This document shows, in pieces, positions 43,377 through 54,039 of a stretch of 64,000 nt of DNA. Source of the DNA: Prorocentrum cordatum (Eukaryota; Sar; Dinophyceae; Prorocentrales; Prorocentraceae); contig CAUYUJ010017634.1 of NCBI GenBank assembly GCA_963575745.1, positions 60,324 to 124,323 of the forward strand, in the 5' to 3' direction. The translations under genes and the position numbers were made by a program. The notes under the pieces are model-generated. The model ran no database searches. It saw nothing but the letters and a program-made list of their open reading frames with translations, and was not told the DNA's origin. The number at the start of each line of letters is the position of its first letter. The stretch's first letter is position 1.

Positions 43377-43424
43377 GACATCCAGCAGCAAACGGGCACA
43401 AAGATCGACGTCGACTTCTCGGAG
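43377..43424 (+). CDS. KH-protein exon, helix and second strand
   Basis: Encodes DIQQQTGTKIDVDFSE, the KH segment after the GxxG loop (I-x-x-x-TG-x-x-I). Its reading joins the 42098 exon and the 46934 exon in phase. The GAG/GATCGC junction gives a GA donor and the next acceptor is AG. The upstream acceptor is not resolved: bases before GACATC are CCTGCG, not AG, so either a non-AG acceptor or a short error is present. Confidence 0.75.
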
Positions 43425-43499
43425 GATCGCTCCTGCTCCGCTAACTTAGCGGGTGGTCTCTGGGAGTCGTGCCAGTGTCCTTCTCATGTCCGTGTTCTC

Positions 43500-44200
43500 T
43501 GATGTCCGTTTTGATGAGCTCCCGCGTGTTTTTTCTCGTGGATCCAGTCTCCCTCTCCTTCTCCCTCTTTGCCGCTCCTTCTCCTCGCTCTCCCCATCCA
43601 CCCCCCTCCATTTTATCCCCCATGCCTGCTATCCCTCCCCCCTTGTGACTTCCCCAAGGGAGGTAGTTCTGCGGTGTGCCTCCTTCCCTATCCCGGTCAC
43701 TCCCAACTTCCGCCCTTCCACCCCTCCTTCCATGCGCTCGCCAGCTCTTTCGCACACTCTTCCCCCACCCTTCTCTCCTTCTCTCCCCCGTTGCAGTCGG
43801 GCCGCCGATGAAGGAACCCTTTTCGTTTGGGAGGGGCTCAGTGTTCCTTGATCGTGTTACAGTTTGTATCTGGTTGTCCTTCGTTCCTCTATTGAAATCG
43901 AAGTTTAAATTATGAAAGATGAGGGGCCTCGCTCCCTACTCTGGGTTCCCTATGAAGGCGTTTCGACCGTATACCTCCGCCCGTCCTCTTCTCTCTCCCT
44001 CCCGATCCTGTCTTGGAAGTGGGGGCGGGAGAAGCGCGGACGTCTTCGCCCTCCCCAGACCTCCGGCACGTTCTTTTTGTGCTTGTCGCAGCGTGGCCCC
44101 CCTGGAGGTCTGCAACTCATCCCCCGGAGAGAGAATGGCGGAGAGAGAGGTCTGGCGAGAGCACAGGAGGAAGCAGGAGAACGGGGAGGAAGGAGAAGGA
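43500..44200. other. Pyrimidine-rich intronic stretch
   Basis: 43540-43800 is C/T-rich. The purine tract of 44200-44420 follows. A GAACCC(T/A)TT..GGGGCTC(A/G)GTGTTCCTT word occurs at 42976-43014 and again near 43810-43850, suggesting a diverged direct repeat. No exon recognised. Confidence 0.4.
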
Positions 44201-44420
44201 GGAGGAGGAGGAGGAGGAGGAAGGAGAAGAGGAGAAAGGAGTAGAAAAGGAGAACGGAGGAGGAGGATGAGCATGAAGGGGGAGGACGGGAAGGAGGACG
44301 GGGAGGACAGATGAGCATGAGAGGATAGGAAACGCGACAGAGGGACGAGCAAGGACGAGAATAAGGAGGAGGAGGAGGAGGAGGAGGAGGAGGAGGAGGA
44401 GGAGGAGGAGGAGGCAGTCG
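44200..44420. repeat. (GGA)n tracts
   Basis: GGA/GAA triplets 44185-44260 and 44365-44420. Confidence 0.93.
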
Positions 44421-44539
44421 TGGAGGAGGAGGGGTGATGCGGACAAGGATGGGGGACGCGGCACGATCAGGCGAGGACCGGTCTTGTCTTGGTCAGTCGA
44501 GCTGGGACCTGAGGATCACACCACGACCGGTAGCACCAG

Positions 44540-44735
44540 CCCAGACCCCTTCGAGTTATGAAAAAATCACGACGGGAGGTTTTTCGCTATTTTTGGCTTC
44601 TGGGGGCCCTTACCGGCCCTCGGGACCGTCAAAACACGACTCAGGACGAAGAACCGGTCCCGGGGAATGGGCCCAGACAGCTGGGGGTCGACGTCATGAA
44701 AAATTCATGACGTCGGGGGTCTGGGAGCGTGCTGA
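44540..44735 (+). mobile_element. Dispersed repeat, family H, full copy
   Basis: The left end is CCAGACCCCTTCGAGTTATG and the right end TTCATGACGTCGGGGGTCTG, which are imperfect inverted repeats (CCAGACCCC). Internally there is ATCACGACGGGAGGTTTTTC and CCGGTCCCGGGGAATGGG. Confidence 0.75.
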
Positions 44736-44739
44736 GTAT

Positions 44740-46030
44740 GGCAAGCAGCTCCGCCAAGACCAGGCAGCCTGCACAGCATGCGTCAGATGGAGAGCCAGGT
44801 CCAAGTTTTGGAAGACGCTGCTGACAGCCACCATGCACGTGCACGTGTGATCCTGGCCCAGTGCAGCAAGCTCGATCAATTTACCACTGGAAGCCGAACA
44901 TGAGAACGCGAAGCCAAACATCTCCTGCGATAGGTTGAGCGGTAGGTGGCGCCCTCGGTTGCCCAACAACTATATCGACGTGCGATTGGTTGCACTACAT
45001 GCTGCACACCTGGCCGTCGAACATAGAACGACCAAGCGACTTGCTATTGGTTGCGCCAAAGGCAGCACAACTGGCCTCCAAAAGTACATCCGCCTGCTAC
45101 CGGGCGCGACCGATCAGTCAGCGAGTGAGTCATTCTGCCAGCGAGTCGGTCGACCAGCAAGTCAGCCATGTCACTTCGACTGAAACTGGGCCAATCCCGG
45201 ATTAAAATTCGATTTGCTTCTCGATTCTCCGCCCCCTCCTTCGTCCTCCGATCAGCCGGGCGACCGCGAGGACCCGTGCAAGTGCTACATCAAAGGCGCT
45301 CTGGCGGGGGGAAGCTGGCGCACGGGGGCGGCGGTGAATCCCCGATGTCGAGGGAGGGCCAAGCATGGACTCGTGCGCGTGGATTCGCATCGGGACCTGT
45401 TTCCATAAGATTTCGACGGGCGCTCCGTCTCCAAGCCTCCGGAGCAGCGTCAGGGGGGGGGATAGGCTCAGGGGGGATGCATCGACCCCCAATCGCCTAT
45501 GGATCGCCGACAAGGGGCCCGATTGCCCGCCCCGCCCAGGACCATGCGGGCTCGCTTTCGGGGGCCTGTCGCCGAGTTCTCGGCGATGCACCGCCAATTC
45601 CAGATCGATGGTTCCCCTCCCGGGGCCCCCCCCCCCTTAAGTGTTGGCCCTCGAGGTCAGGCGGCACTGGCGCCCTGTCTCGGGGGGTGTTTCCCCCGAT
45701 CCGTGGATCCGGCGCCCACGCGCCCGATCCACGGCTCGGCTTCCTCGCCGGCGTGCGCCAGACGGGGGGGGGCACCGTGGGGAGGGATGCGGCCGGAGAG
45801 CGACAGGGGGGGATGGGCAGAAGCACAGGGAGGAGCACCGAGAGAGGGGGGGGGGGGAGAGGGCTGCCGAGGAGGGGGGAGGGAGATTGCCGCGGTAGAG
45901 GTGATGGGGACAAGTGCATGCCGGAAGGGAGTGGGAGGAGCAGAGAGGGCGGATAGGGAGAGGAGGGGAGGGTGGGCGGTGGGCGGAGGGGGGGAGGATA
46001 TCGAAAAGGAGTGGAAGGGGGATGGGTGGG
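44740..46030. other. Intronic stretch without supported exon
   Basis: 45375-45750 shares words with 15985-16155 (GCGTGGATT...GACGGG and CCCGATCC(A/G)TGGAT), suggesting another diverged dispersed repeat. G and C homopolymer runs are frequent. No protein recognised. Confidence 0.35.
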
Positions 46031-46400
46031 AAGGAGGACGTGGAGGAGGTGGAGGAGGCGGAGGATGTGGATGAGGAGGAGGAGAAGGAGGAGGAGGAGA
46101 GGGACGGAGGGGGAGGGGGAGGGGGAGGGGGAGGAGGAGGAGGAGGAATAGGAGGAGGAGGAGGAGGAGGAGGAAGAAGAAGAAGAAGAAGAGGCGGAGG
46201 AGGAGGAGGAGGAGGAGGAGGAGGAGGAGGGGAGGATCAGTAAGACGAGCAGGGAAATGTATTCGAAGGACGAGGGGAAGGGATGAGGACGAAGAGGAAG
46301 AGGAGGAGGAGGAGGAAGAGGAAGAGGAGGAGGAGGAGAAGGAGGAGGCGCAGAAGGAGGAGGAGCCCGGGGATAACAGGGAACAAGGAGGATGCATCAG
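46030..46400. repeat. (GGA)n/(GAA)n purine array up to the gap
   Basis: About 350 bp of purine triplets ending at the assembly gap. Confidence 0.93.
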
Positions 46401-46500
46401 NNNNNNNNNNNNNNNNNNNNNNNNNNNNNNNNNNNNNNNNNNNNNNNNNNNNNNNNNNNNNNNNNNNNNNNNNNNNNNNNNNNNNNNNNNNNNNNNNNNN
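46401..46500. other. Assembly gap (100 N)
   Basis: Exactly 100 N, a conventional filler for a gap of unknown length. It is bounded by a GGA array on the left and a CTA array on the right. Confidence 1.
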
Positions 46501-46506
46501 ACTACG

Positions 46507-46568
<62 letters not shown>

Positions 46569-46617
46569 GACTACTACGACTACGACTACGACTACGACTA
46601 CTACGACTACTACTAGT
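46501..46617. repeat. (CTA)n with CGA variants
   Basis: ACTACT and ACGACT triplets, the only such array in the window. Confidence 0.97.
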
Positions 46618-46933
46618 GCATTCAGATTCGTGTCTGGAGGTGCAGGGCCGGGTTCTACCGGGACCCGCAGCGTGCAGGAGGAAGGAAAAGCACACAGCAA
46701 CAGATGAAGGTCGGTTCGTGGAGGGGACGGGGAAATCCAGAATAGATGGAGAAAAACATAGGAACTCCTGGGATTCGTATTTATTCATTTGTGTGTCCCT
46801 GGGCGCCTTCAATCTTTCATGCCAGTGAGCCGGTCTGCCCATAATGCGCCTATCGCTTTCGTCCCCATGAGCATCTCGGCCGGCACTGCGAATTTCCCCT
46901 CGCTCCGCGTCTCGGCGGGCGTGCTTCGGGCAG

Positions 46934-47020
46934 TCCTGGCTGGGAGGCGAGCCCCAGAACGTTGCAGCCGCCAAGAAGATATTGCTGACGATAGCGATGC
47001 AGCTTGAGGACGGCCAGCTG
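46934..47020 (+). CDS. KH-protein exon, third strand and C-terminal helix
   Basis: After GGGCAG the exon encodes SWLGGEPQNVAAAKKILL then TIAMQLEDGQL. G-E-P-Q-N-V-A-A-A-K-K-I-L is the classical KH ending (G-x-p-x-x-V-x-x-A-x-x-x-I). It completes the KH domain begun at 30870. CTG/GACAAT is a GA donor, and the next exon (49299) also begins GAC. Phase 0 on both sides. Confidence 0.85.
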
Positions 47021-47147
47021 GACAATTTCCTCCTGGGCGCACCCTTTGTTGCAGTTTCCTTTGCTGCCACTCTATAAAGCCTTGTCCTATAGTTACCTCA
47101 GCAGAACTGCGACACTCTGATCTGATGCAACGCGTCGGGGGGCGACT

Positions 47148-47148
47148 G

Positions 47149-47200
<52 letters not shown>
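47148..47200. repeat. (CA)n microsatellite
   Basis: Pure CA dinucleotides, about 25 units. Confidence 0.98.
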
Positions 47201-47202
<2 letters not shown>

Positions 47203-48050
47203 TTCGCCTCTACAAAACACAGACATGCACTAACATGTATGGGCACCTCCTGCCCCCAGCACTCCATCCTGATAGCGTACCCTAATGATCCTCCGTTTAG
47301 TTATTACACTCTTCTCCTTCGTGCACTCCTCTCCCCATATTCTTCCCCATGAGAGTCCCAGTCAGATTCCCTAAGACAGCCAAAAAGGCACCCAAGAGGT
47401 CCGTCCCAATTGGCTTCTAAGCCGCCCCCCCGAAGAGACCCCTGACCCGCCAAACACATTCCAGCAGCTTGTGCGTTCCGTTGCCGTCTGCTTCCCAAGC
47501 GCTCGAGCATAACCTATGTCCAGGGCTATTCTTCGAAATGCTCCAGAGGGTGGGAGAGAGCATCAATATCGCACAATAGGGACGACAGAGAGAACCACGA
47601 CGTGAGAATGCAGCCCAAAAGTAAGGCCCAAACCAATTCAGAACGGCACCGTACGTCCAGCGAAGGGAGAGGAGGAGGGGATTAAGATGGGGAGGATATG
47701 GAGAAAGAGGGACGGAAAAGGAAAAATAATGGGGGAAAGGAGGTCAGGAGAGGGCGGTGGAGTAGTTCAGGAGAGGGGAGGGGATCTTTGGGTGGGAGTT
47801 GGGTGGAGACGAGGCGGAGGACAGGCAGGAGGAGGAGGAGGAGGAGGAGGAGGGAGAATTTGATTGCGCGCGAAGCTCCCGCTTTTGTTCTAGTGTGTAC
47901 GTATGTGTGAGTAGATATGTATATATGTATAAAGCAGACATAAGTATATCAGTACATATAAATGTGTATGTATACGCATTTGTTAGTCGACATACACCTA
48001 CATCTACGTATACGCATGATTATACATATAAACATCTATACACATAAGTT
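47201..48050. other. Intronic stretch
   Basis: No exon seen. 47820-47855 is a short GGA run and 47890-48050 is an AT-rich TATACATA region. Confidence 0.5.
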
Positions 48051-48209
48051 CCTCCTCCTCCTCCTCCTCCTCTCCTCCTCCTCCCCCTCCTCCTCCCGGC
48101 CCCGGGGGAAACCGTGCATGCCAGGGCCCTGCCTGCGGAGCTGTCGGGGGGGCCCCAAGACAGGCCCCGCGAGCCCACGAGAGCTCTGGATATCCTCCAC
48201 TGCAGTGTG

Positions 48210-48413
48210 AGGTTCGGGTCGGGCGAAAGGGGGGGATTGGGAAAGGGGGGGGTACGAAATTTGCTGCATGCAGCTGGTTTCGGCCTCGCCGAGGGGCCAA
48301 TTCCTCGATACATGGCCGCTCCCGGCGCCGGGAGGCGCCGGGAAAATCAGCTACGTGAGCTGATTCTCAAACCCCCCCTTTGCTATCCCCCCCTTTCGCC
48401 CGGCCCGAGAGGT
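48210..48413. mobile_element. MITE, family A, copy 3 (194 bp) with GAGGT target duplication
   Basis: The element is 48215-48408, flanked by GAGGT at 48210-48214 and 48409-48413. The ends are TCGGGTCGGGCGAAAGGGGG and CCCCCCTTTCGCCCGGCCCG plus A. The copy is inserted in sequence related to 55050-55140, which lacks the element. Confidence 0.95.
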
Positions 48414-48581
48414 GGCGCCGAGGCAGCTCAAGAGCGCTCCAGGACGGCCCACGTGGCGGCGGTTTCTTGTCCCCTGGCGGCAGCGGGCGTGGCCGAGCGG
48501 GGGGGGGAGGGGGGGAGGGTGCTGGACACGTCAGGATTCGTGCCACCGCCGTCCGGGAATGCTGAAGAACGGCTAGTTTGA

Positions 48582-48733
48582 AGTCGGGGCTGTCCCTCTA
48601 GAGGAGGAATGTTCAAAAATAGTTCAAAAATAGTCTGGGACAATTGTTGGACAATTTTTGGCCAGTCTTCGAGCATGTTGTGGGTATTTTGAATTTTTCG
48701 CCCAAAATCCCCCTGTAGGGCGGCACGCCCGAC
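48582..48733. mobile_element. MITE-like element, family D, copy 1
   Basis: The ends AGTCGGGGCTGTCCCTC and the complement of TGTAGGGCGGCACGCCCGAC are imperfect inverted repeats. The interior contains CAAAAATAGT words and CGCCCAAAATCC. It matches 54856-55015. Confidence 0.7.
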
Positions 48734-49298
48734 CTATGGCTGGCTTTAAGAATCGCTGATTCCCAGACGGCGCCGGCGTGCACAACTACGCGCGGCCAGG
48801 AGGGACGGAGATGGGGGCGGGCGGTTGTCGCGGGCGCGCTCGCGACGGGTGGAAACAGGGGCTTTCGTTCCACGGGAGGTGTCGCTACCAGGGGGTGCGG
48901 CTGCTTCCCATGACGAGGGCTTCTGCGACAATCGAGATCTCTGGTTGGCTGGGCCAGGCGGGCGAGGCGAGCCAAGCGAGGGGGGCATCTCCTCCCCTCC
49001 GCTCCGCCAGTCCCCGGCCTCCTCCCTCTCCTCCATCCTCATGCCCGATCTCTTCCGCCTCCTCCCCCCTCCTCCTCATGCCTCCCTCCTCCCTCCTCCC
49101 CCCTTCGCGCCTCTCTCCCCACTTCTCCTCCCTCCTCCCCCTCCCCCGGGGCGTCCCCCCTCCCCCCCTCCTCCTCCTTGTTCTTCTCATCCGTTATCCC
49201 TTCTCTCTCCTGCTTACCCTTCTTATCCTTCCCCCCCTCGCTGTGCCGCGTTTCGGCCCCGTCCTGCTCGCGCCGGTCCCCCCTCCCCGCCGAGAGAG

Positions 49299-49336
49299 GA
49301 CGGGACCTCTGAATACCTGGAGTTGCCCAAGACAGC
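49299..49336 (+). CDS. KH-protein exon, linker and first strand of the next KH domain
   Basis: After AGAG the exon encodes DGTSEYLELPKTA and ends ACAGC/GTCGGG (a GT donor). YLELPKTA parallels FVEIPKAKA of the previous KH domain. It joins in phase to the exon at 53652 to give T-A-S-G-A-V-I-G. Confidence 0.75.
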
Positions 49337-49383
49337 GTCGGGCGCTTAGGCGAGGCGCATGGGCAAAGAGCGAGCCGGGAGTA

Positions 49384-49663
49384 CAAGGAGGAGGAGGAGG
49401 AGGACGAGGAGGAGGAGGAGGAGGAGGAGGAGGAAGAGGACGAGGAGGAGGAGGAGGAGGAGGAGGAGGAAACGAAGAAGCAGCTGACGCAGCGAGATGG
49501 ATGAGGAGGGAGGCCGCGAGTGGCAGGACGGCGGCAGGCGTTGGGTTGGGGGGGGCGGAGGCGGATGATCAGGGTGTAAAAAGGGGGGAAGGGAGGAAGG
49601 TAGAAAGGAGAAGGGAGGGAGGGAGCGAGGGACGGAGGAGGAGGAGGAGGAGGAGGAGGAGGG

Positions 49664-49695
<32 letters not shown>
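49384..49695. repeat. (GGA)n and (GGAGCA)n tracts
   Basis: GGA 49386-49470, GGA 49636-49662, then GGAGCA hexamers 49663-49705. Confidence 0.93.
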
Positions 49696-49706
<11 letters not shown>

Positions 49707-49887
49707 ACGGGAACAGGAGGAACAGGAGGAGGGATTGTCAGGAGGGATGAGAGGGAACGGCCTGTAGGAAGGAAAACTGTGAGTTGGCAGCAAGAGTTGA
49801 GATGGGGGGGATGATGGCATGAGCGGGGGGAAGGGGAGAGAGAGGGAGGTGTCTTGCTCCATTGTTGGTGCGTCTTGGTTTTACACT

Positions 49888-49959
49888 GGTCCTCCTCCTC
49901 CTCCTCCTCCTCCTCCTCCTCCTCCTCCTCATCCTCCTCATCCTCCTCCTTGCAGTCGT

Positions 49960-50009
<50 letters not shown>

Positions 50010-50020
50010 TCGTCGTCGCT
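49888..50020. repeat. (CTC)n then (CGT)n/(CGC)n
   Basis: CTC triplets 49891-49945, then CGT and CGC triplets 49957-50015. Confidence 0.95.
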
Positions 50021-50720
50021 CTTTCTCCGCGAGCCTTGTTCGGCCCTAGGACGGCGGGCGGGGCGGAGAAGGTCGGGCGCGGGACCTCAGAGAGGAGCCG
50101 TGTCGCGTCGAGCCTGCGCCGCTCGAGCCGTCGCGTCCGGGCGGCGCCCGGCCGCCACGCTGCGCTGGCGGCGGCCCGTGGGGCCACGCAGGCCGTGCAC
50201 GCGGCTGCAGGCCTGGGCGGGGCACGGGAGCCGCGAGGCTGCTGCGCACCGCGGAGGGCACCTGCAGGGCCGCGGAGGCGGCGCTGGAGGCCGAGCTGCG
50301 AGCGCCCTCTGCGGCCGAGCTCCCGGCCCAGGAGAAGGCCCCCCGCAGCACCGGGCCGCCACCCGGTGGTGCCACGCGCCGCCGCCGTCTCGCGCGCAGG
50401 GCCGGAGCTCGTGTCGGCGCCGCCGAGGGTCTTCCGAGGAGGAGGGGGCTGTGGTGGTGGCCGAGGCCCTCGGCAGCGGCGGAGCTGACGGAAGCGGCCG
50501 CCGTCGTGGCGGCCGGAGCCGGCGCAGCCGCCGAAGGCAGCGGGGCGGTGCTGCGGCGGGGGGCGCTCGCCGAGGGGCCTCGCGCGCGGGCGCGTGCCGC
50601 TGGCGGCGGAGCCCGCCGCTGAGGGCGAGCACGCGGCAGTGCACGAGCAGCAACCCGAGGGCCTTGCGCAGGCCCGCCGTGCTGGCCTCGTGGAGGCCGC
50701 TGCTTCGGGTGCAACTCCTG
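50021..50720. other. Extremely GC-rich island with open frames on both strands, coding status unknown
   Basis: About 700 bp of non-repetitive sequence with few A/T bases. Frames on both strands are open and Ala/Arg/Gly-rich, for example AEAALEAELRAPSAAELPA on +. I do not recognise a family and cannot choose a strand. It lies in the intron between the KH exons at 49299 and 53652. Confidence 0.3.
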
Positions 50721-51162
50721 GGAGGTCAAGTTCTGACTCTGCCCTGGCCCGAATCTGGCTCATCTCCCCGTCATCCGGCCCAATCCTGCTTCGAACATCT
50801 GGCTCAATCCCGCCCACTCCGGCTCAGTCCAGCTTGCTCCGAGGCCCACTCTGGCGCAACGGCCCCCCCCCCCTGGGGCTCAATCTCCCTCTTCATCCCT
50901 CCGACGCAGACCTCGCAGCAGCTGCCTCCCGATCTCGGCGGCCTCGCCCTGCCCTCTCTTTGACTCCTCCCCGCGGCGGTGCGGGCGGGCCGCGCCGCGG
51001 CCGAGCTCGGCAGGCGGGCCCCCCGGCTCGGCGAGGAGCTCGCGACCCCGCGGCGCGGCGGCGCACGGCGCCGGCGCTGTTGGGAGGGGGGAGCGGCGGG
51101 AGGCCGGCGATGGTGCCGCGGCCCCCCCCTGCGAAGGGGGGACGCCGCCTGCCCCCTGCTCA

Positions 51163-51399
51163 CGAGCAGTGGCGAAGCGTCCCGGCTCGCTCGTGTAGGC
51201 CCACCGAGTAGTGTTCTGGGAATGTTTTGGTGGGCTTTAGGAAGTGCTATTGGAACATTTCTGGCTGGGACTGTCTCGTCTTGGCACGTCGGGCTTCTGC
51301 GCTAAGAACACTGTTTCTGTTCTTAGAGCATGTTCGGGTTCTACTAAGAACATGTCGTGGTAGGGCTATAGGAATGCCGGGACGGTCGGTCCATGCTCA
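51163..51399. mobile_element. MITE-like element, family B, copy 3
   Basis: CGAGCAGTGGCGAAGCGTCC at the left and GGGACGGTCGGTCCATGCTC at the right are inverted repeats. AAGAACA/TGTTCTT palindromic words fill the interior. Confidence 0.8.
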
Positions 51400-51419
51400 A
51401 TTCTCACCCCCCACCAACC

Positions 51420-51602
51420 CAGACCCCCTCGGGTCATGCAAACATCAAGACGGGAGGTCTTTCGGTATTTTCGGCCTCGGGGAGCCCTTACGGGCCCTCG
51501 GGAGCGTCAACAAAACGATTCAGGACGAAAAACCGGTCCCGGGGAATGGGTCCAGACCTCAGGGGTCGACGGCATGAAAAAATCATGACGTCGGGGGTCT
51601 GG
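51420..51602 (+). mobile_element. Dispersed repeat, family H, full copy
   Basis: CAGACCCCCTCGGGTCATG at the left is inverted relative to CATGACGTCGGGGGTCTGGG at the right. The interior matches 44540-44735. It begins 21 bp after a family B element. Confidence 0.8.
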
Positions 51603-52089
51603 GAAACCATCCCAACCCAACCCGAAGGCCTCAATGTGCCCTCCATTTCCAGTGTGGGGGGAGGCCGGGGAGCATAGAGAAAACACATAACATGGAGCCC
51701 GTACCCCCCCCCAACCCGAAATGTGGGTCTTCGGGTTGGGTTGGGGTGGTCTGGTAGGTAGCCACCTCCCCCCCCCCTCCGTGCCAGGGAGTTCGCCTTC
51801 GGCGCGCTCCCCTTGGCCTGTGGGCTCGGGGCCATCCTGAACCCCCCCCGAGCGTACGGCAGGCTCGCGTCGCGTCGACCGGCCACGACCCCGCCGCCGG
51901 CGTTCAACGCCGAACGCTGCCGGCGGCCCAGAATCGGTCGACGTTGATCGATCCTGACGTTTCGGGGACGGCCGATCGTTCAAGGCTGAACGATCCCCGC
52001 GGTGTCGGGAACCAATTCCGGGGTCGACACGCGAGGGAGGCCAGGCCGCGCTCGGCAGTGCGGCTGGGTGCGCAGGCGGTGCCCCGAGG

Positions 52090-52195
52090 GAGAGCGAGCG
52101 AGAGAGAGAGAGAGAGCGAGAGAGAGAGAGGGGAAGCAAGAACACAACAGCAAAAAACAGAGAAAGAGAGAGGAAGACCGTGAGGAAAGAGAGGG

Positions 52196-52231
<36 letters not shown>

Positions 52232-52235
52232 AAAA
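52090..52235. repeat. (GA)n tracts
   Basis: GAGAGA runs at 52098-52130 and 52195-52227, followed by an A run. A CTC-poor, C-rich tract follows at 52300-52370. Confidence 0.95.
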
Positions 52236-52779
52236 AACAAGGAGACAAAACTACCTAGAAGAAGCAGAAAAGCGAAGCAGAGAGAGGGACGAGGCGCCCA
52301 GCCTCCCCTCCCTCCCCCTCCCCCCCCTTCCCCCTCCCCTCTCCGTCCCCCTCCCCTTTCCGAGTGGTCTTCAATTCATCGCTCGCGCCTCCCGCGGTCG
52401 CTCGGGAAGGAGCAGCTGCTGGAAAACGTCTTGAGGACACGAAGCCCTAACAGGACGAAGGGAAGCTCCCGAACGGGAGGTTCGATCTGCGAACCGAAGC
52501 AAAAACCCAAAGCGACCGGGAGACACCCACCTTTCCTTTCTACTCGTCTTTCGCCGTCTCCTCATGCCCCTCCTCACCTCGACATTGCTTCCCCCCCACC
52601 TGCCCCCCCTCCTGACGCTGCAGATCGCGTTCCTCTTCTCTTGTCTCCCCCTAGCACCACCTTCCCCGCCTCCCTCCCCATTCCATCCCTCTTCCCTGTA
52701 CACATAGCTCCTCCCTGTCGCACCCCGAGGCCGGTCGAAATGGCGGGCCGGGCGTTTCGCCCGAGACCTCTTCACCATG

Positions 52780-53365
52780 CATGATGCAGAAACTTCTCAT
52801 TCGAAGCAACTTCACGGATCGAGGTCGGGCCGTCTTCAGCATGCGGTTTTCGTTTCAGCGCCGCGCGCGTTCGACTGTAAGGTTGACGTCGAGCTTCGCG
52901 GTTGGAGAGCGATCCGTTTTCAAAGTGTGGCTCTCGCCACAGCGCCGCGCGCATTCGTGCTGAAGGCTGGCAGAATTGTCACGGATGGAGGGCGGTTCTT
53001 TTTTCAAAATATGGCTCCCGCCTCAACCCCGCACACAATCGCCTTACGAGTTATCAGTCGTTTCAGAGATTCGCATGGTCAACGTCCAAGAAAGAATGAA
53101 TGTGTTTTGGCACGATGTCGGAATGTTAGATCGCAACAGTCACGTTGATTCGCGGTTGTGAAGTCCCAGGACCAGCGTTCTGGCACGATCCAGGACCGCC
53201 AAGACGCAACAGCAACGGTGATTCGCGGCATCGGAGTCCCATGACAGGTGTTTTGGCACAGTTTCCGATTTTCCAACGGTTATCTTCCAACGGGGCATTT
53301 CCTTCAGTGAGCGGCTGGTGAAAAGGGAACTTGGAGGGAGGGTTTCTTCCTACACCTCTTCCTCC
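52780..53365 (+). repeat. Dispersed ~560-bp element, family J, copy 2
   Basis: Inverted relative to 3120-3670. Contains repeated GGCTCTCGCC(A)CAGCGCCGCG and GTTGATTCGCGG motifs. Its right end (GGGAACTTGGAGGGAGGGTT) runs into a CTC tract, as the matching end does at 3055-3112. Confidence 0.65.
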
Positions 53366-53605
53366 TCCTCCGCCTCCTCCTCCCTCTCCTCCTCCTCCTC
53401 CTCCTCCCTCCTCCTCCTCCTCCTCACGTCCTCCTCGTCCTCCTCCTCCTCCTCCTCCTCCTCCTCCTCCCTCCTCCTCCTTCTCCTCCTCCTCCTCATC
53501 ATCATCATCATCATCCTCCTCCTCCTCCTCCTCCTCCTCCTCCTCCTCCTCCTCCTCCTCCTCCTCCTCCTCCTCCTCCTCCTCCTCCTCCTCCTCCTCC
53601 CCACT
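53355..53605. repeat. (CTC)n array with a short (CAT)n insert
   Basis: CTC triplets interrupted by CATCATCAT at 53495-53512. It provides the pyrimidine-rich tract before the next KH exon. Confidence 0.95.
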
Positions 53606-53651
53606 CCTCCCTGTTTCCAGCCCCCCTCGCTTTCCCGCTCTCGTGCGCGAG

Positions 53652-53713
53652 GTCTGGGGCTGTCATCGGCGCCGGCGGCTCGCGGGTCCGCGAGTTCCAG
53701 GAGACAGTGGGCC
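53652..53713 (+). CDS. KH-protein exon with the GxxG loop of the second complete KH domain
   Basis: AG at 53650-53651 precedes a segment encoding SGAVIGAGGSRVREFQE in the phase set by the 49299 exon. VIGAGG is a textbook KH GxxG loop. Downstream the same frame continues GPRLRGARAL, while a KH-ending-like GTPGGLQQLPADL is present in another frame near 53775-53810. The 3' boundary is therefore not settled and the second half may follow a very short intron or a frameshift. Confidence 0.75.
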
Positions 53714-53881
53714 CCCGCCTGCGCGGCGCGCGCGCGCTGCCGCTGCGAGAGGCCGCTGCGATGCCCGCGAGGGCACCCCGGGGGGCCTGCAGCAGCTGCC
53801 CGCAGACCTCCCCTGAGATCACGGCGCTGCCAAGCTTTTTGTCGCAAGGGGCGTTTTTCCCCAAGCAGCGCTTACACTGCG

Positions 53882-54015
53882 ACCTGGCATCGCTCGGACG
53901 TGTGCATTTTTTTCTCGGCGAGGACATTCGAGGAGCATCATCGACCATCTGGCGAAAAAGCCACGCACGAAACCGAAAAAAGCACAGGGAATGGACATCT
54001 GAGCGATGGCCAGGT
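53882..54015. mobile_element. MITE-like element, family F, copy 2
   Basis: The left end ACCTGGCATCGCTCGGACGT and the reverse complement of the right end ACCTGGCCATCGCTCAGATG form ~22-bp terminal inverted repeats. Related to 4382-4512. Confidence 0.75.
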
Positions 54016-54039
54016 GAAGGGGTCCTAGCGGAGATTGAA

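Noticed and set aside
47148-47200. Telomere- or promoter-like element
   Set aside because: It is a plain CA dinucleotide repeat.
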